A stretch of DNA of 64,000 nucleotides from Phycicoccus jejuensis (GCF_000720925.1 NZ_JOEE01000003.1:1-64000), one strand, 5' to 3'; shown: positions 1-9,800, numbered from the stretch's first letter. The notes: generated by a model not told the origin, from the letters alone. Numbers and translations: made by a program.

Positions 1-621
1 AACAGCAGCTACGCCGGCGCCTCCCAGACCTTCGCCGACGGCGCCAAGGCCAACCTCAACGCCACCCTCAAGAACAACAACGCCTCCCACCGCATCGGCG
101 ACGGCGGGGCCGGGGGGAGCTGCACGACGGACGGCACCAACACGAGGCTGCCCTCGACGATCCTCGTGTACCGCACCTCGCTCGGACGGGTCGACCGGGT
201 GGACTTCAAGACCTACGTCAAGAACGTCCTGCCCAACGAGTGGGTCAGCTCCTGGCCCTCGGCCTCGCTCGACGCCGGCGCCACCGCCGTCAAGAGCTAC
301 GCCTGGTACTGGGCGCTGCACTCGACCCGGAAGACCCCGTCCGGTGCGTGCTACGACGTCCGGGACGACACCGGCGACCAGGTCTACCGTCCGGGGTCGT
401 CCGTCGCCTCGACGAGCGCCGCGGTCGACCGCACGTGGTCGGTGCGGATGACCCGCGACGGGTCCGTGCTGCGAGCCCACTACTGCGCCACCTCCACGGC
501 GTGCTCCGCGTGGGTGACCGGTGACTGGCTGTCGCAGAACGGCTCCCGCGACATGGCGAACGCCGGCAAGGGCTACCGCGCCATCCTCACGTCCTACTAC
601 CGCGGGATCACCCTGTCCTGA
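1..621 (+). CDS. SpoIID/LytB-domain protein, C-terminal part (5' end outside window)
   Basis: The frame is open from base 1 and ends with TGA at 619-621, giving the last 206 residues of a longer protein. The segment VYRTSLGRVDRVDFKTYVKN followed by VLPNEW and AGATAVKSYAWYWAL matches the SpoIID/LytB domain, whose members in sporulating bacteria are peptidoglycan-associated lytic proteins; in non-sporulating actinobacteria the domain occurs in secreted cell-wall proteins. Two cysteines in the segment CATSTAC and a Ser/Thr/Asn-rich composition fit an exported protein. The signal peptide and any N-terminal wall-binding repeats lie outside the window. A 17-bp perfect hairpin follows directly. The family call is good; the exact enzymatic role is unknown. 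Confidence 0.75.
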   Translation, partial: NSSYAGASQTFADGAKANLNATLKNNNASHRIGDGGAGGSCTTDGTNTRLPSTILVYRTSLGRVDRVDFKTYVKNVLPNEWVSSWPSASLDAGATAVKSYAWYWALHSTRKTPSGACYDVRDDTGDQVYRPGSSVASTSAAVDRTWSVRMTRDGSVLRAHYCATSTACSAWVTGDWLSQNGSRDMANAGKGYRAILTSYYRGITLS

Positions 622-638
622 CCGGGCCCGCCCGGACC

Positions 639-676
639 GGAGGCCTCCCCACCGCACGAGCGGTGGGGAGGCCTCC
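639..676 (+). terminator. Hairpin terminator after the SpoIID gene
   Basis: Bases 639-655 and 660-676 form a perfect 17-bp GC-rich stem around the 4-base loop ACGA, 17 bases after the stop codon. There is no T-run, which is usual for high-GC actinobacterial terminators. Confidence 0.75.
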
Positions 677-772
677 CCATCGACCTCCTCGCTCCCCGGG
701 TGGCAGTCTCGCCACGCGTCGGTAGCCTCGGCCTCGGCGCACCGACGCCACCGGGACGAGGGGAGAGCCATC

Positions 773-1780
773 GTGACCGACGCCGACCGGGCCGCGCGCA
801 GCGCGGCCGTCAGCGCCTTCGCCGAGCACCTGCGCGCGGTGCGCGAGGCGGCCGGCACCCCGTCCTACCGGGCGATGGCCGCGCGCTCGCGGGCCATCTC
901 GCACACGACGCTGCACGAGGCCGTGCGGGGCCACCGGCTCCCGACGTGGGAGACGGTGCGCGAGTACGTCCGTGCCTGCGACGCGGATCTCGGGGCGACA
1001 CGCACCGCGTGGGACGCGGCCCACCGCGTCCTCGCGCCCAGCTGCCCGGGGCAGGACCGGCCGGCTCCGGGCGCGGCGCAGCCCCCGGCGGACGCCGGGC
1101 CGCTCGTCGTCCCGGCGGTGGCGCCCGCGAGCGTCCCTACGGCGGACCCCGCGAGCGTCCCGACGGCGGACCCCGACGTCCCGGAGACCGACCCACCCGA
1201 GCCGGCCGCCCCCGGCGCGGCCCGGCGGGCGCTCACCCTGGCAGGCACCGCGGCCGCCGTGGCGCTCGTCGCCGCCGCCGTGTCGTCGATGACGAGCCCG
1301 GACGGGATGACCGGAGCCGGTGTCGAGCGGGCCGCCGCGCTCGGGTCCGGCGGACTCGCGGCGCTACTGCCGACCCCGGCGCGCTGCCCGGTCCAGCAGC
1401 CCAACCCGCCCGCCGCGGAGCCGGCGCACCCCGGTGACCTCGCGGTCTTCGTCGGGGACGCGACGCTCCCGGACTGCTCGGTCGTCGCGCCCCGCAGCAC
1501 GACGACCAAGGTCTGGCGGCTGAAGAACGCCGGCACCCGGCCGTGGGTCGGCTACCGGCTGCAGCGCGTCGGTGGTCCAGCCGGGCCGGACGACTGCCAG
1601 ACCATCACGCACGTCCCGGTGCCCGACACCGCGCCCGGTGCCGTCGTCGAGGTGGCGACCGCGGTCACCGCACCGGCCGCCGGCACCTTCTGCATCGGGC
1701 GGTTCAAGCTGACCGACGCCGAGGGCGCCGTCGCCTTCCCGGGCAGCCGCCCCGTCACCTACCAGCTGGTCGTGCGCTGA
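773..1780 (+). CDS. XRE-type HTH protein with one TM helix and a C-terminal NBR1-like Ig domain
   Basis: The 335-residue protein starts at GTG 773, 7 bases after GAGGGGAG. Residues 10-65 resemble the small actinobacterial HTH fold (segments SYRAMAARSRAISHTTLHEA and LPTWETVREYVRAC). A Pro/Ala-rich linker of about 75 residues with a near-repeat ASVPTADP follows, then one hydrophobic helix at about 153-172. From residue 221 to the end the protein has paired cysteines and the segment VWRLKNAGTRPW, typical of the NBR1 central (four-tryptophan) Ig-like domain. The layout implies a cytoplasmic DNA-binding head and an outside Ig domain. Ligand and target genes are unknown. Confidence 0.7.
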   Translation: MTDADRAARSAAVSAFAEHLRAVREAAGTPSYRAMAARSRAISHTTLHEAVRGHRLPTWETVREYVRACDADLGATRTAWDAAHRVLAPSCPGQDRPAPGAAQPPADAGPLVVPAVAPASVPTADPASVPTADPDVPETDPPEPAAPGAARRALTLAGTAAAVALVAAAVSSMTSPDGMTGAGVERAAALGSGGLAALLPTPARCPVQQPNPPAAEPAHPGDLAVFVGDATLPDCSVVAPRSTTTKVWRLKNAGTRPWVGYRLQRVGGPAGPDDCQTITHVPVPDTAPGAVVEVATAVTAPAAGTFCIGRFKLTDAEGAVAFPGSRPVTYQLVVR

Positions 1781-1789
1781 CGTCCCGGC

Positions 1790-2014
1790 TCAGGAGCGCG
1801 GCGGGGGGACCTCGCGGCCGTGCCGCCGCTCGACGGGCACGTCCATCTGCGCGGTGAGGGCCGCCCAGACGGCGCGCGGCGCCTCGCCCGCGTCGAGGGC
1901 CTGCTGCGCGGTGCGGCCCCCCAGCGCGGTGAGGTGCTGGTTGTTCGCGAGCGAGCGCGCGTAGCCCTCGCCGAACTCCTCGGCCATGAGCTCCCAGAAC
2001 CTCGAGTGACGCAT
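1790..2014 (-). CDS. DUF3046 protein
   Basis: This 74-residue protein begins MRHSRFWELMAEEFGE and continues YARSLANNQHLTALGGRTA, which is the conserved DUF3046 signature of actinobacteria. Its function is unknown; in many relatives the gene sits next to recA. The ATG at 2014 is favoured because a TACGAT -10 box lies six bases upstream, suggesting a leaderless mRNA. It is transcribed divergently from aguB with only 69 bases between the start codons, and its 3' end converges on the HTH-NBR1 gene. Confidence 0.85.
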   Translation of the reverse strand: MRHSRFWELMAEEFGEGYARSLANNQHLTALGGRTAQQALDAGEAPRAVWAALTAQMDVPVERRHGREVPPPRS

Positions 2015-2020
2015 CCGCCG

Positions 2021-2026
2021 ATCGTA
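2021..2026 (-). promoter_or_regulatory. Leaderless -10 box of the DUF3046 gene
   Basis: TACGAT on the minus strand ends six bases before the ATG at 2014. No ribosome binding site fits in the gap. Confidence 0.5.
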
Positions 2027-2083
2027 GGCGGCGCGTCCCGCGGCCGGTGCGGGCGGCCCGTCCCGCGACGGCATACTGGCGCC

Positions 2084-3055
2084 ATGCGCCTCATCACCGC
2101 CGACGGGGTCCTCCCCTCGCTCGCCCGTGTCCACGAGCCCTCGCAGCCGCCCGTCCGGGTCGGGCTGGTCCAGCACGCCTGGGACGAGGACGCCGACCGG
2201 CTGCGCGCCACGCTCCTCGACGGCGTCCGCACCGCCGCCGACGCCGGGGCGCAGGTCGTCTTCCTCCCCGAGCTCACCCTCTCTCGCTACCCGGCCGACA
2301 CGCTGCCCACGGGCCGCCCCGACGCGACGGCCGAGTCGCTCGAGGACGGCCCGACCGTGGCCTTCGCCCGGGAGGCCGCGGCCGCCGCGGGCGTGCACGT
2401 GCACGCGAGCCTCTACGAGAAGGCGCCGGCGCCGGACGGCTCCGACGACGGCCTCGGCTTCAACACCGCCGTCCTCGTCGCGCCCGACGGCAGGCTCGTC
2501 GGCCGTACCCGCAAGACCCACATCCCCGTGACGGCCGGCTATTACGAGGACAAGTACTTCCGCGCCGGCCCGCCGCAGGACGCCTACCCCGTCTACGAGC
2601 TCGACGCCGTCGGCGGGATGCGCGTCGGCCTGCCGACGTGCTGGGACGAGTGGTTCCCCGAGGTCGCCCGCTCCTACGGCCTCGCCGGCGCCCAGGTCCT
2701 CGTCTACCCGACCGCGATCGGCTCCGAGCCCGACCACCCGGACTTCGACACCCAGCCGCTGTGGCAGCACACCATCGTCGGGCACGCCATCGCCAACGGA
2801 GTCTTCGTCGTCGTGCCCAACCGCTACGGCACCGAGGGCCTCATCACCTTCTACGGCTCGTCGTTCATCGCCGACCCCTACGGCCGGGTCCTCGTGCAGG
2901 CGCCGCGCGACGAGGCGGCCGTCCTCGTCGCCGACCTCGACCTCGCCCAGGGCCGGGACTGGATCGACCTCTTCCCCTTCCTCGCGACCCGCCGCCCCGA
3001 CTCCTACGCGCCGCTCGCCGCCCCGATCCGGCCCGAGCACCGGCGGGAGGGCTGA
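2084..3055 (+). CDS. aguB: N-carbamoylputrescine amidase
   Basis: This 323-residue carbon-nitrogen hydrolase (nitrilase superfamily) would cleave N-carbamoylputrescine to putrescine, ammonia and CO2. The catalytic triad is visible: Glu63 in VFLPELTLSRYP, Lys144 in TRKTHIP and Cys186 in GLPTCWDEWFPE. The segment AGYYEDKYF is also typical of the AguB branch. ATG 2084 is chosen because a CATACT -10-like box lies six bases upstream, pointing to a leaderless transcript. The agmatine deiminase gene starts 2 bases after the stop, so the two successive steps of the agmatine route are co-transcribed. Confidence 0.92.
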   Translation: MRLITADGVLPSLARVHEPSQPPVRVGLVQHAWDEDADRLRATLLDGVRTAADAGAQVVFLPELTLSRYPADTLPTGRPDATAESLEDGPTVAFAREAAAAAGVHVHASLYEKAPAPDGSDDGLGFNTAVLVAPDGRLVGRTRKTHIPVTAGYYEDKYFRAGPPQDAYPVYELDAVGGMRVGLPTCWDEWFPEVARSYGLAGAQVLVYPTAIGSEPDHPDFDTQPLWQHTIVGHAIANGVFVVVPNRYGTEGLITFYGSSFIADPYGRVLVQAPRDEAAVLVADLDLAQGRDWIDLFPFLATRRPDSYAPLAAPIRPEHRREG

Positions 3056-3057
3056 CC

Positions 3058-4095
3058 GTGGCCTGGCGGATGCCGCCGGAGTGGGCCCCGCACGAGCGCA
3101 CGTGGATGGCCTGGCCGTCCTCGGGCTACACGCTCGGAGAGACGGACGCCGACGCCGACGAGGCCCGCGCGACGTGGGCCGACGTCGCGCTGGCCGTGTC
3201 GCGCTTCGAGCCGGTCACCGTCGTCGTCGACCCCGCGGCCGTCGCCGTGGCGCGGCACTGGCTCGACGAGGGCCGCCACGGCCGCTACCGCGTCGACCTG
3301 CTCGAGGCACCGCTGGACGACGCGTGGATGCGTGACATCGGTCCCACGTTCGTCCGCGACGACGACGGCACGCTCGGCGCGGTCGACTGGGTCTTCAACG
3401 GCTGGGGTGCGCAGGAGTGGGCGACCTGGGAGCACGACGCGCGCATCGGGACGTTCGTCGCCGGGCGGGCCGGGGCCGAGCGGGTCGGCTCCGACCTCGT
3501 CAACGAGGGAGGCGGCCTGCACGTCGACGGCGAGGGCACCGTCCTGCTCACCGAGACCGTGCAGCTCGACCCCGGCCGCAACCCCGGGCTGTCGCGGGCC
3601 GACGTGGAGGCCGAGATGGCGCGCACGATCGGGGCGACGCGCTGCGTCTGGCTGCCGCGCGGCCTGACCCGCGACTACGACGAGTTCGGCACCCGCGGCC
3701 ACGTCGACATCGTCGCGGCCTTCGCCGCGCCCGGGACGGTCCTGCTGCACTGGCAGGACGACCCGGCGCACCCCGACCACGAGGTGTCGGTCGAGCTCGA
3801 GGGCCTCCTGTCGTCGTCGACGGACGCCGCGGGACGCACCCTCGAGGTCGTCCGGGTGCCCGCGCCGCGGACGCTCGAGGACGAGGAGGGCTGGGTCGAC
3901 TGGTCCTACATCAACCACCTCGTCGTCAACGGCGGCGTCGTGGCCTGCGCCTTCGACGACCCGCGCGACGACGAGGCGCTCGGCGTGCTCGGGCAGGCCT
4001 ACCCGGGCCGCACGGTCGTCGGCGTCGACGCGCGCCCGCTGTTCGCGCGCGGCGGCGGCATCCACTGCATCACGCAGCAGCAGCCGGCGGGCTGA
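3058..4095 (+). CDS. aguA: Agmatine deiminase
   Basis: This 345-residue protein of the peptidylarginine-deiminase-like family would convert agmatine to N-carbamoylputrescine and ammonia, the substrate of the gene just upstream. The family signatures are present: PPEWAPHERTWMAWP at the N terminus, DAWMRDIGPTFV, FNGWGAQ, NEGGGLHVDGEGT and the C-terminal nucleophile Cys337 in GGGIHCITQQQP. GTG 3058 follows the aguB stop by two bases, indicating translational coupling. The order aguB before aguA means the later enzyme of the pathway is translated first. Confidence 0.93.
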   Translation: MAWRMPPEWAPHERTWMAWPSSGYTLGETDADADEARATWADVALAVSRFEPVTVVVDPAAVAVARHWLDEGRHGRYRVDLLEAPLDDAWMRDIGPTFVRDDDGTLGAVDWVFNGWGAQEWATWEHDARIGTFVAGRAGAERVGSDLVNEGGGLHVDGEGTVLLTETVQLDPGRNPGLSRADVEAEMARTIGATRCVWLPRGLTRDYDEFGTRGHVDIVAAFAAPGTVLLHWQDDPAHPDHEVSVELEGLLSSSTDAAGRTLEVVRVPAPRTLEDEEGWVDWSYINHLVVNGGVVACAFDDPRDDEALGVLGQAYPGRTVVGVDARPLFARGGGIHCITQQQPAG

Positions 4096-4165
4096 GCACG
4101 CCGCGGGGGTGCCGACTGTCGGTCCGGCGTGCCAGAGTGCCGGGCACCGACCGAGAAGGCCACCG

Positions 4166-4795
4166 ATGTCCCGCACCCGCGTCCACAGCTTCGCCGTCTC
4201 CCTCGACGGCTTCGGCTCCGGGGAGCCGCAGTCGCTCGAGGCGCCGTTCGGCCACGCCGGGCAGCGCCTCCACACGTGGATGTTCGCGACCCGCTTCTGG
4301 GGGCCGGACGGCTCGTCCGGTGTCGACGACGCCCTCGCGCAGCAGCACTCGGTCGGCATCGGCGCCGAGATCATGGGCTCGCACAAGTTCGGGCCGCCCG
4401 GCTGGCAGGACGACCCGGCCTGGCGCGGCTGGTGGGGTGAGGACCCGCCGTTCCACACCCCGACGTTCGTCCTGACCCACCGGCCGCGCCCCCCGCTCGA
4501 GATGGCCGGCGGCACGACCTTCCACTTCCTCGACGCCCCGGTCGCCGAGGCGCTCGAGGTCGCCCGGGAGGCCGCCGACGGGCTCGACGTGCGGGTGGGC
4601 GGTGGGGCGACGGTGGTCCGGGACTTCCTGGCGGCCGGGCTCGTCGACCACGCGCACGTCGTCCAGGTCCCGATCCTCCTCGGGCGCGGGGTGCGGCTCT
4701 GGGACGGGCTCGAGTCGCTCGAGGACACGTACGCCATCGAGGTGGTCGCCTCGCCGAGCGGCGTGGTGCACCTGCTGCTGGACCGTCGGGACTGA
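4166..4795 (+). CDS. RibD C-terminal / dihydrofolate-reductase-like protein
   Basis: The 209-residue protein begins SRTRVHSFAVSLDGF and has GAEIMGSHKF, PTFVLTHRPRPPL and the nucleotide-binding segment VGGGATVVRDFLAAGLVD, the pattern of the RibD_C/YwjB group of NADPH-dependent reductases. The physiological substrate of these stand-alone proteins is generally unknown and they should not be read as true DHFR; folA is elsewhere in the window. ATG 4166 follows GAGAAGG by 7 bases. A GNAT gene begins four bases after its stop. Confidence 0.8.
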   Translation: MSRTRVHSFAVSLDGFGSGEPQSLEAPFGHAGQRLHTWMFATRFWGPDGSSGVDDALAQQHSVGIGAEIMGSHKFGPPGWQDDPAWRGWWGEDPPFHTPTFVLTHRPRPPLEMAGGTTFHFLDAPVAEALEVAREAADGLDVRVGGGATVVRDFLAAGLVDHAHVVQVPILLGRGVRLWDGLESLEDTYAIEVVASPSGVVHLLLDRRD

Positions 4796-4799
4796 CGTC

Positions 4800-5273
4800 G
4801 TGGGCACGACGCTCCGGCCGGTGCGGGACGAGGACCACGACGCCCTCTTCGCGTGGCAGCGCGACCCGCCGGCCGTGCGGATGGCCGCGTTCACCCGTGA
4901 GGACCCGGACGACCGGGCCGCCTTCGACGCGCACCAGCACCGCGTCCGGGCCGACCCCGCCGTCCGGCACCGGGCCATCGAGCGCGACGGCGTGCTCGTG
5001 GGCACCGTGGCCGCGTTCACCGTCGAGGGCGAGCGCGAGGTCACTTCCTGGGTCGACCCCGCGCGCTGGGGCGAGGGCATCGCGTCGGAGGCGCTGCGGC
5101 TGCTGCTCGCGGAGGAGCTGCAGCGGCCGGTCCACGGGCGGGTGGCCGCCGACAACGTCGCGTCACGCAGCGTGCTGGAGCGCAACGGCTTCCGCGTCGT
5201 CGGCGAGGACGCGGGCTGGGCCGCCGGCCGCCGGGCGGAGGTCGCCGAGCTGGTCCTGCGCCTCGACGGCTGA
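4800..5273 (+). CDS. GNAT family N-acetyltransferase
   Basis: The 157-residue protein starts at GTG 4800, four bases after the RibD-like stop, and reads VGTTLRPVRDEDHDALFAWQ, a typical GNAT start. The segments WVDPARWGEGIASEALRLLL (motif A region) and RPVHGRVAADNVASRSVLER followed by NGFR (motif B) match the RimJ/RimL-like branch that acetylates amino groups of proteins or small molecules. The acceptor is unknown. The last 19 coding bases form one arm of the downstream terminator. Confidence 0.85.
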   Translation: MGTTLRPVRDEDHDALFAWQRDPPAVRMAAFTREDPDDRAAFDAHQHRVRADPAVRHRAIERDGVLVGTVAAFTVEGEREVTSWVDPARWGEGIASEALRLLLAEELQRPVHGRVAADNVASRSVLERNGFRVVGEDAGWAAGRRAEVAELVLRLDG

Positions 5274-5304
5274 CCCGGGGGCCGGGCCGTCGAGGCGCAG
5301 GACC
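5252..5304. terminator. Bidirectional terminator partly inside two coding ends
   Basis: Bases 5252-5270 and 5286-5304 are perfect 19-base inverted repeats around a 15-base loop that contains the GNAT stop codon. The hairpin lies between convergent genes and ends seven bases before the stop of the LDTR-repeat gene on the other strand. Confidence 0.75.
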
Positions 5305-5310
5305 TCGGCC

Positions 5311-6678
5311 TCAGCGGTGGCGGGCCGCCAGCTGCACGCCCTCCGGGGCGAGTCGCGGCGCCGCGACCTTGTCGACACTCTTCGCCAGCGCCGGTGCCGG
5401 GGCGGCCTCCATCGTGCCCGCCACGTCGATGACGAGGTTGGTCGACCCGACGCGGTTGTGCACCGAGAAGTCGTAGTCGGTGCCTATGTCGGTGAACGTC
5501 ATGTTCGACACCAGCTGGCCCGCGGCGGGGTTGAGGTTGCTCACCGTCGGCCGCGTGTAGTCGGCGTTCCAGAGCGTGAGGACCGTGGTCGTCGTGGGCT
5601 TGTTCGCGGTCGTGTTCGTGACGAGCGCCATCGTGTCCGTGGTCGTGATCGACGACGGCGTGGTGACCGTGCGGGTGCCGTTGGACGGGATCGCCGAGGA
5701 GATCCCCTGACCGGTCTTGGTGTTGACGATGCGCGTCGGGCCCGGGAGCGCGCGGTAGCGCCACGTGTCGGTCAGCGTGTTGTCGTCGTAGATCCCGACG
5801 AGGTCGACGACGACGTGGGCGCTGCCGCCGGAGGTGTTGAGGATTCCGATGACCGGGGTGGTCGGGTCCGCGCACTCGCTGCCGCACGCCCGCGTCGGCA
5901 CCACGGCCATGTTGGGCACGGTCTTGCCCTTCGTGAAGTTGAGCGTGGAGGTGCCCGGGATGGCGTTCTCGTCACCGTTCCAGGCGGTGAGGTAGCCCGC
6001 GGAGGACGGAGAGACGACCGTGACGTTGACCGCGAACGCCCGGACGTGCGGGTTGACGGCCGTCGTGAAGTCGGCGCCGGTGCTCAGGTAGTAGCCGGCC
6101 GGCAGCGGGTCGTTCGTCGTGCGGGTGTCGAGGATGCGCGAGGGGTCCACGCCCGCGTAGCCGCCGTACGACTTCGTGGCCGTGCTCGTGTTCGCGTGGT
6201 AGTACCCGACGACGTCGGCGACGACGTGCGCGTTGCCCGCGTAGTTGAAGACCCGGACCTTGCCCCCGCTGCCGAGCTTGACCGTGACGAGGTTGGCCCC
6301 CGTCCACCCCTTGTTGAAGTTGACCGACGAGGCGGTCGGCCGGCTGGAGCCGGTCGGGTAGATCGTCACGTAGCCCTCGCTGCTCGGCGAGACGACGGTG
6401 ACGTTGAGGATCACCGACGACGTCCCGCTCGTGGGCACGCCACCACGCGTGCTCACCTGGAGGTCGACGTAGCGGCCGGCCCCGAGCGGGGTCGTCGTCG
6501 TGACGCCGATCTTCTTGCGGGTGTCGAGCAGGCGGGCCGGCTTGAGCGGCGTGTAGGCCCCCGTCGGGCCCGCGACGGCGCTGGCCGCCGGGACCGGGGC
6601 CACCGCCTCGGCGGGTCCGGTGCTGACCCCGAGGGCCATCAGGATGGCGGCAGGCAGGATGGCGGCAAGGCGTTGCAT
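5311..6678 (-). CDS. Secreted LDTR-repeat surface protein
   Basis: The 455-residue protein has a signal peptide (basic MQR, hydrophobic core, AEA-V near residue 25) and three modules of roughly 130 residues. Each opens with a PxRLLDTR-like motif (PARLLDTR, PSRILDTR, PTRIVNTK) and closes with a VVADVVGYY-like strand (VVADVVGYY, VVVDLVGIY, LVIDVAGTM). In between are NVTVVSPSSxGY and NxxxGxTxxN strands. Such repeats are common in exported actinobacterial proteins and look beta-rich; their function is not established. It has no LPXTG or wall anchor, so it is probably released or loosely attached. One Cys pair (RACGSEC) lies in module 2. Confidence 0.75.
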   Translation of the reverse strand: MQRLAAILPAAILMALGVSTGPAEAVAPVPAASAVAGPTGAYTPLKPARLLDTRKKIGVTTTTPLGAGRYVDLQVSTRGGVPTSGTSSVILNVTVVSPSSEGYVTIYPTGSSRPTASSVNFNKGWTGANLVTVKLGSGGKVRVFNYAGNAHVVADVVGYYHANTSTATKSYGGYAGVDPSRILDTRTTNDPLPAGYYLSTGADFTTAVNPHVRAFAVNVTVVSPSSAGYLTAWNGDENAIPGTSTLNFTKGKTVPNMAVVPTRACGSECADPTTPVIGILNTSGGSAHVVVDLVGIYDDNTLTDTWRYRALPGPTRIVNTKTGQGISSAIPSNGTRTVTTPSSITTTDTMALVTNTTANKPTTTTVLTLWNADYTRPTVSNLNPAAGQLVSNMTFTDIGTDYDFSVHNRVGSTNLVIDVAGTMEAAPAPALAKSVDKVAAPRLAPEGVQLAARHR

Positions 6679-6829
6679 GGGTCCCCTCGAGCAGATGTGT
6701 CCGATGCGCGGGATCGTACGCCGCGGGGTGCGACCCGGCATCCGTTCCGGAGAATCCGTCCACGGCGCAGGGTCGTGGACGCCGCGGGACCGCCCTCGTG
6801 TCGGTGCCGGGTGAGAGGGTGTGGAGCAC

Positions 6830-9800
6830 ATGCCTGCCGACGTCCTCGACCGCTTCTCCCCCGCCACCGCCGCCTGGTTCCGCGGGAGCTTCAGCGCGCC
6901 CACGGCGGCGCAGGAGGGCGCCTGGGAGGCGGTGAGCAGCGGGCACCACGCGCTCGTCGTCGCGCCCACCGGCTCCGGCAAGACGCTCTCGGCGTTCCTC
7001 TGGGCGCTCGACCGCCTCGCCTCGGAGCCGGTGCCCGAGGAGCGGCTCAAGCGGTGCCGGGTCCTCTACGTCTCCCCGATGAAGGCGCTCGCCGTCGACG
7101 TCGAGCGCAACCTGCGCAGCCCGCTCGTCGGCATCCGGCACGCGGCGACCCGGCTCGGACTGCCGGAACCGGACATCACGGTGGCGGTGCGCTCCGGCGA
7201 CACCCCGGCCGACGAGCGGCGCGCCTTCGCCCGCAGCCCGTCCGACGTGCTCATCACGACGCCCGAGTCGCTCTTCCTGCTCCTGACCTCCGCCGCGCGC
7301 GAGGCGCTGGCCGGGGTGGAGACGGTCGTCCTCGACGAGGTCCACGCCCTCGCCGGCACCAAGCGCGGCGCGCACCTCGCCCTCTCGCTGGAGCGCCTCG
7401 ACGGGCTGCTCGAGCGGCCGGCGCAGCGCATCGGCCTGTCCGCCACGGTGCGTCCGGTCGAGGAGGTGGCGCGCTACCTCGCCGGCGGACGCCCCGTCGA
7501 CATCGTCCAGCCGCCGTCGACCAAGGAGTGGGACCTCAAGGTCGTCGTGCCGGTCCCCGACATGAGCGAGCTCGGGCAGCCGACCGGCGACCTCGCGGGC
7601 GCGGCCTCCGGGCAGGAGCAGCGCGCGAGCATCTGGCCGCACGTCGAGGAGCGGATCGTCGACCTCGTCGCCGACCACACCTCGACCCTCGTCTTCTCCA
7701 ACAGCCGGCGCCTGGCCGAGCGGCTCACGACGCGGCTCAACGAGATCTGGGAGGAGCGCGTCGAGGCCGCCGACGGGGCCGACGAGGTGGGGGCGGAGGG
7801 CGCGACGCCGCGGCCGGCGGTCCTCAAGGCCGCGCCGGCGCAGGTGATGGCCCAGTCCGGTCAGTCCGCCGGCGCCGCACCGGTGCTCGCGCGCGCGCAC
7901 CACGGCTCGGTCAGCAAGGAGCAGCGCGGCCAGATCGAGGAGGAGCTGAAGTCCGGCCGCCTGCCCGCGGTCGTCGCCACGAGCAGCCTCGAGCTCGGCA
8001 TCGACATGGGCGCCGTCGACCTCGTCGTGCAGGTCGAGTCGCCGCCGTCGGTCGCCTCCGGGCTGCAGCGCGTCGGGCGCGCCGGCCACCAGGTCGGCGC
8101 CGTCTCCCGCGGCGTGCTCTTCCCGAAGTTCCGCGGCGACCTCGTGCAGACCGCCGTCGTCGTCGAACGGATGCTCTCGGGCAGCATCGAGGCGCTCCAC
8201 GTGCCGCAGACGCCCCTCGACGTGCTCGCCCAGCAGGTCGTCGCGATGTGCGCGCTCGACGAGTGGACGGTCGACGACGTCCTCGCCCTCGCCCGTCGCT
8301 CCGCGCCGTACGCGACGCTCACCCGGCCGGTCCTCGAGTCGGTCCTCGACATGCTCGCGGGTCGCTACCCCAGCGAGGACTTCGCCGAGCTGCGCGCCCG
8401 CATCACCTGGGACCGGCTGTCCGACACGCTGACCGGTCGCCGTGGCGCGCAGCGGCTCGCCGTCACCTCCGGCGGCACCATCCCCGACCGCGGGCTCTAC
8501 GCCGTCTTCCTCGCGACGGGTGAGGGGCCGGGCCGGCGGGTCGGCGAGCTCGACGAGGAGATGGTCTACGAGTCACGGGTCGGTGACCTCTTCACGCTCG
8601 GCACGAGCACCTGGCGGATCGAGGACATCACCCACGACCGCGTGCTCGTCACACCGGCGCCGGGCCTGCCCGGCCGGCTGCCGTTCTGGAAGGGCGACTC
8701 CCTCGGGCGCCCCGCCGAGCTCGGCCGTGCCGTCGGCGAGTTCGTCCGCGAGGTCGAGGCCCTCTCCCCCACCGCCGCCCGCGAGCGCGTCATGGCGGCC
8801 GGGCTCGACGAGTGGGCGGCCGACAACCTCCTCACCTACCTGCGCGAGCAGCGCGAGGCCACGGGCCACGTCCCCGACGACCGCACCGTCGTCGTCGAGC
8901 GCTTCCGCGACGAGCTCGGCGACTGGCGCATCGCCGTGCACTCCCCCTTCGGCGCGCAGGTGCACGCACCGTGGGCGCTCGCCCTGTCGGCGCGGATGCG
9001 CGACCGCTTCGGCGTCGACGTGCAGGCGATGCACGGCGACGACGGCATCGTCCTGCGGCTGCCCGACCTCGAGTTCGACGACGTCGAGGGCATCGACCGG
9101 CGCAGCGTCGGCCGTGAGCTGCTCGACCTCGTGACCCTCGACCCCGACGACGTGCGCGGCATCGTCACCGACGAGATCGGCGGCTCCGCCCTGTTCGCGA
9201 GCCGGTTCCGCGAGTGCGCCGCCCGCGCCCTCCTGCTGCCCCGCCGCCGGCCCGACCGGCGCCAGCCGCTGTGGCAGCAGCGCCAGCGCGCCTCGCAGCT
9301 CCTCGAGGTCGCGAGCCGGTTCCCGACCTTCCCGATCGTCCTCGAGGCCGTGCGCGAGTGCGTCCAGGACGTCTTCGACGTGCCCGGGCTCGTCGAGCTC
9401 ATGCGCGACGTCGCCGGGCGCAAGGTCACCGTCGTCGAGGTCGAGTCGAGCACGCCGTCGCCCTTCGCGAAGTCGCTGCTGTTCGGCTACGTCGCGCAGT
9501 TCCTCTACGAGGGCGACACCCCGCTCGCCGAGCGCCGGGCCGCGGCGCTGGCCCTCGACCCCTCGCTCCTCGCCGAGCTCCTGGGCGGCTCCGAGGGGCT
9601 CGCGCTGCGCGACCTCCTCGACGCCGAGCAGGTCGCCCGCACCGAGGCCGAGCTGCAGCGCCTGACGCCCGAGCGCGCCGCCCGCGACGGTGACGACGTC
9701 CTCGACCTGCTGCGCGTCCTCGGCCCGCTGTCCGTCGACGGCGTGCTCCAGCGCTGTCGCGAGGGCGTCACCGGCGCCGACGTCGAGGGCTGGCTCGCCG

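Noticed and set aside
4166..4795. RibD-like protein as a second dihydrofolate reductase.
   Set aside because: It has the RibD_C pattern and not the DHFR active-site motif; true folA is at 24228.
4897..8523. Very long open frames antisense to or out of phase with known genes (also at 13226-16387, 59739-63188 and others).
   Set aside because: Their products are Arg/Pro/Ala-rich, lack family motifs and lie over well-identified genes; such frames are expected where third codon positions are nearly all G or C.
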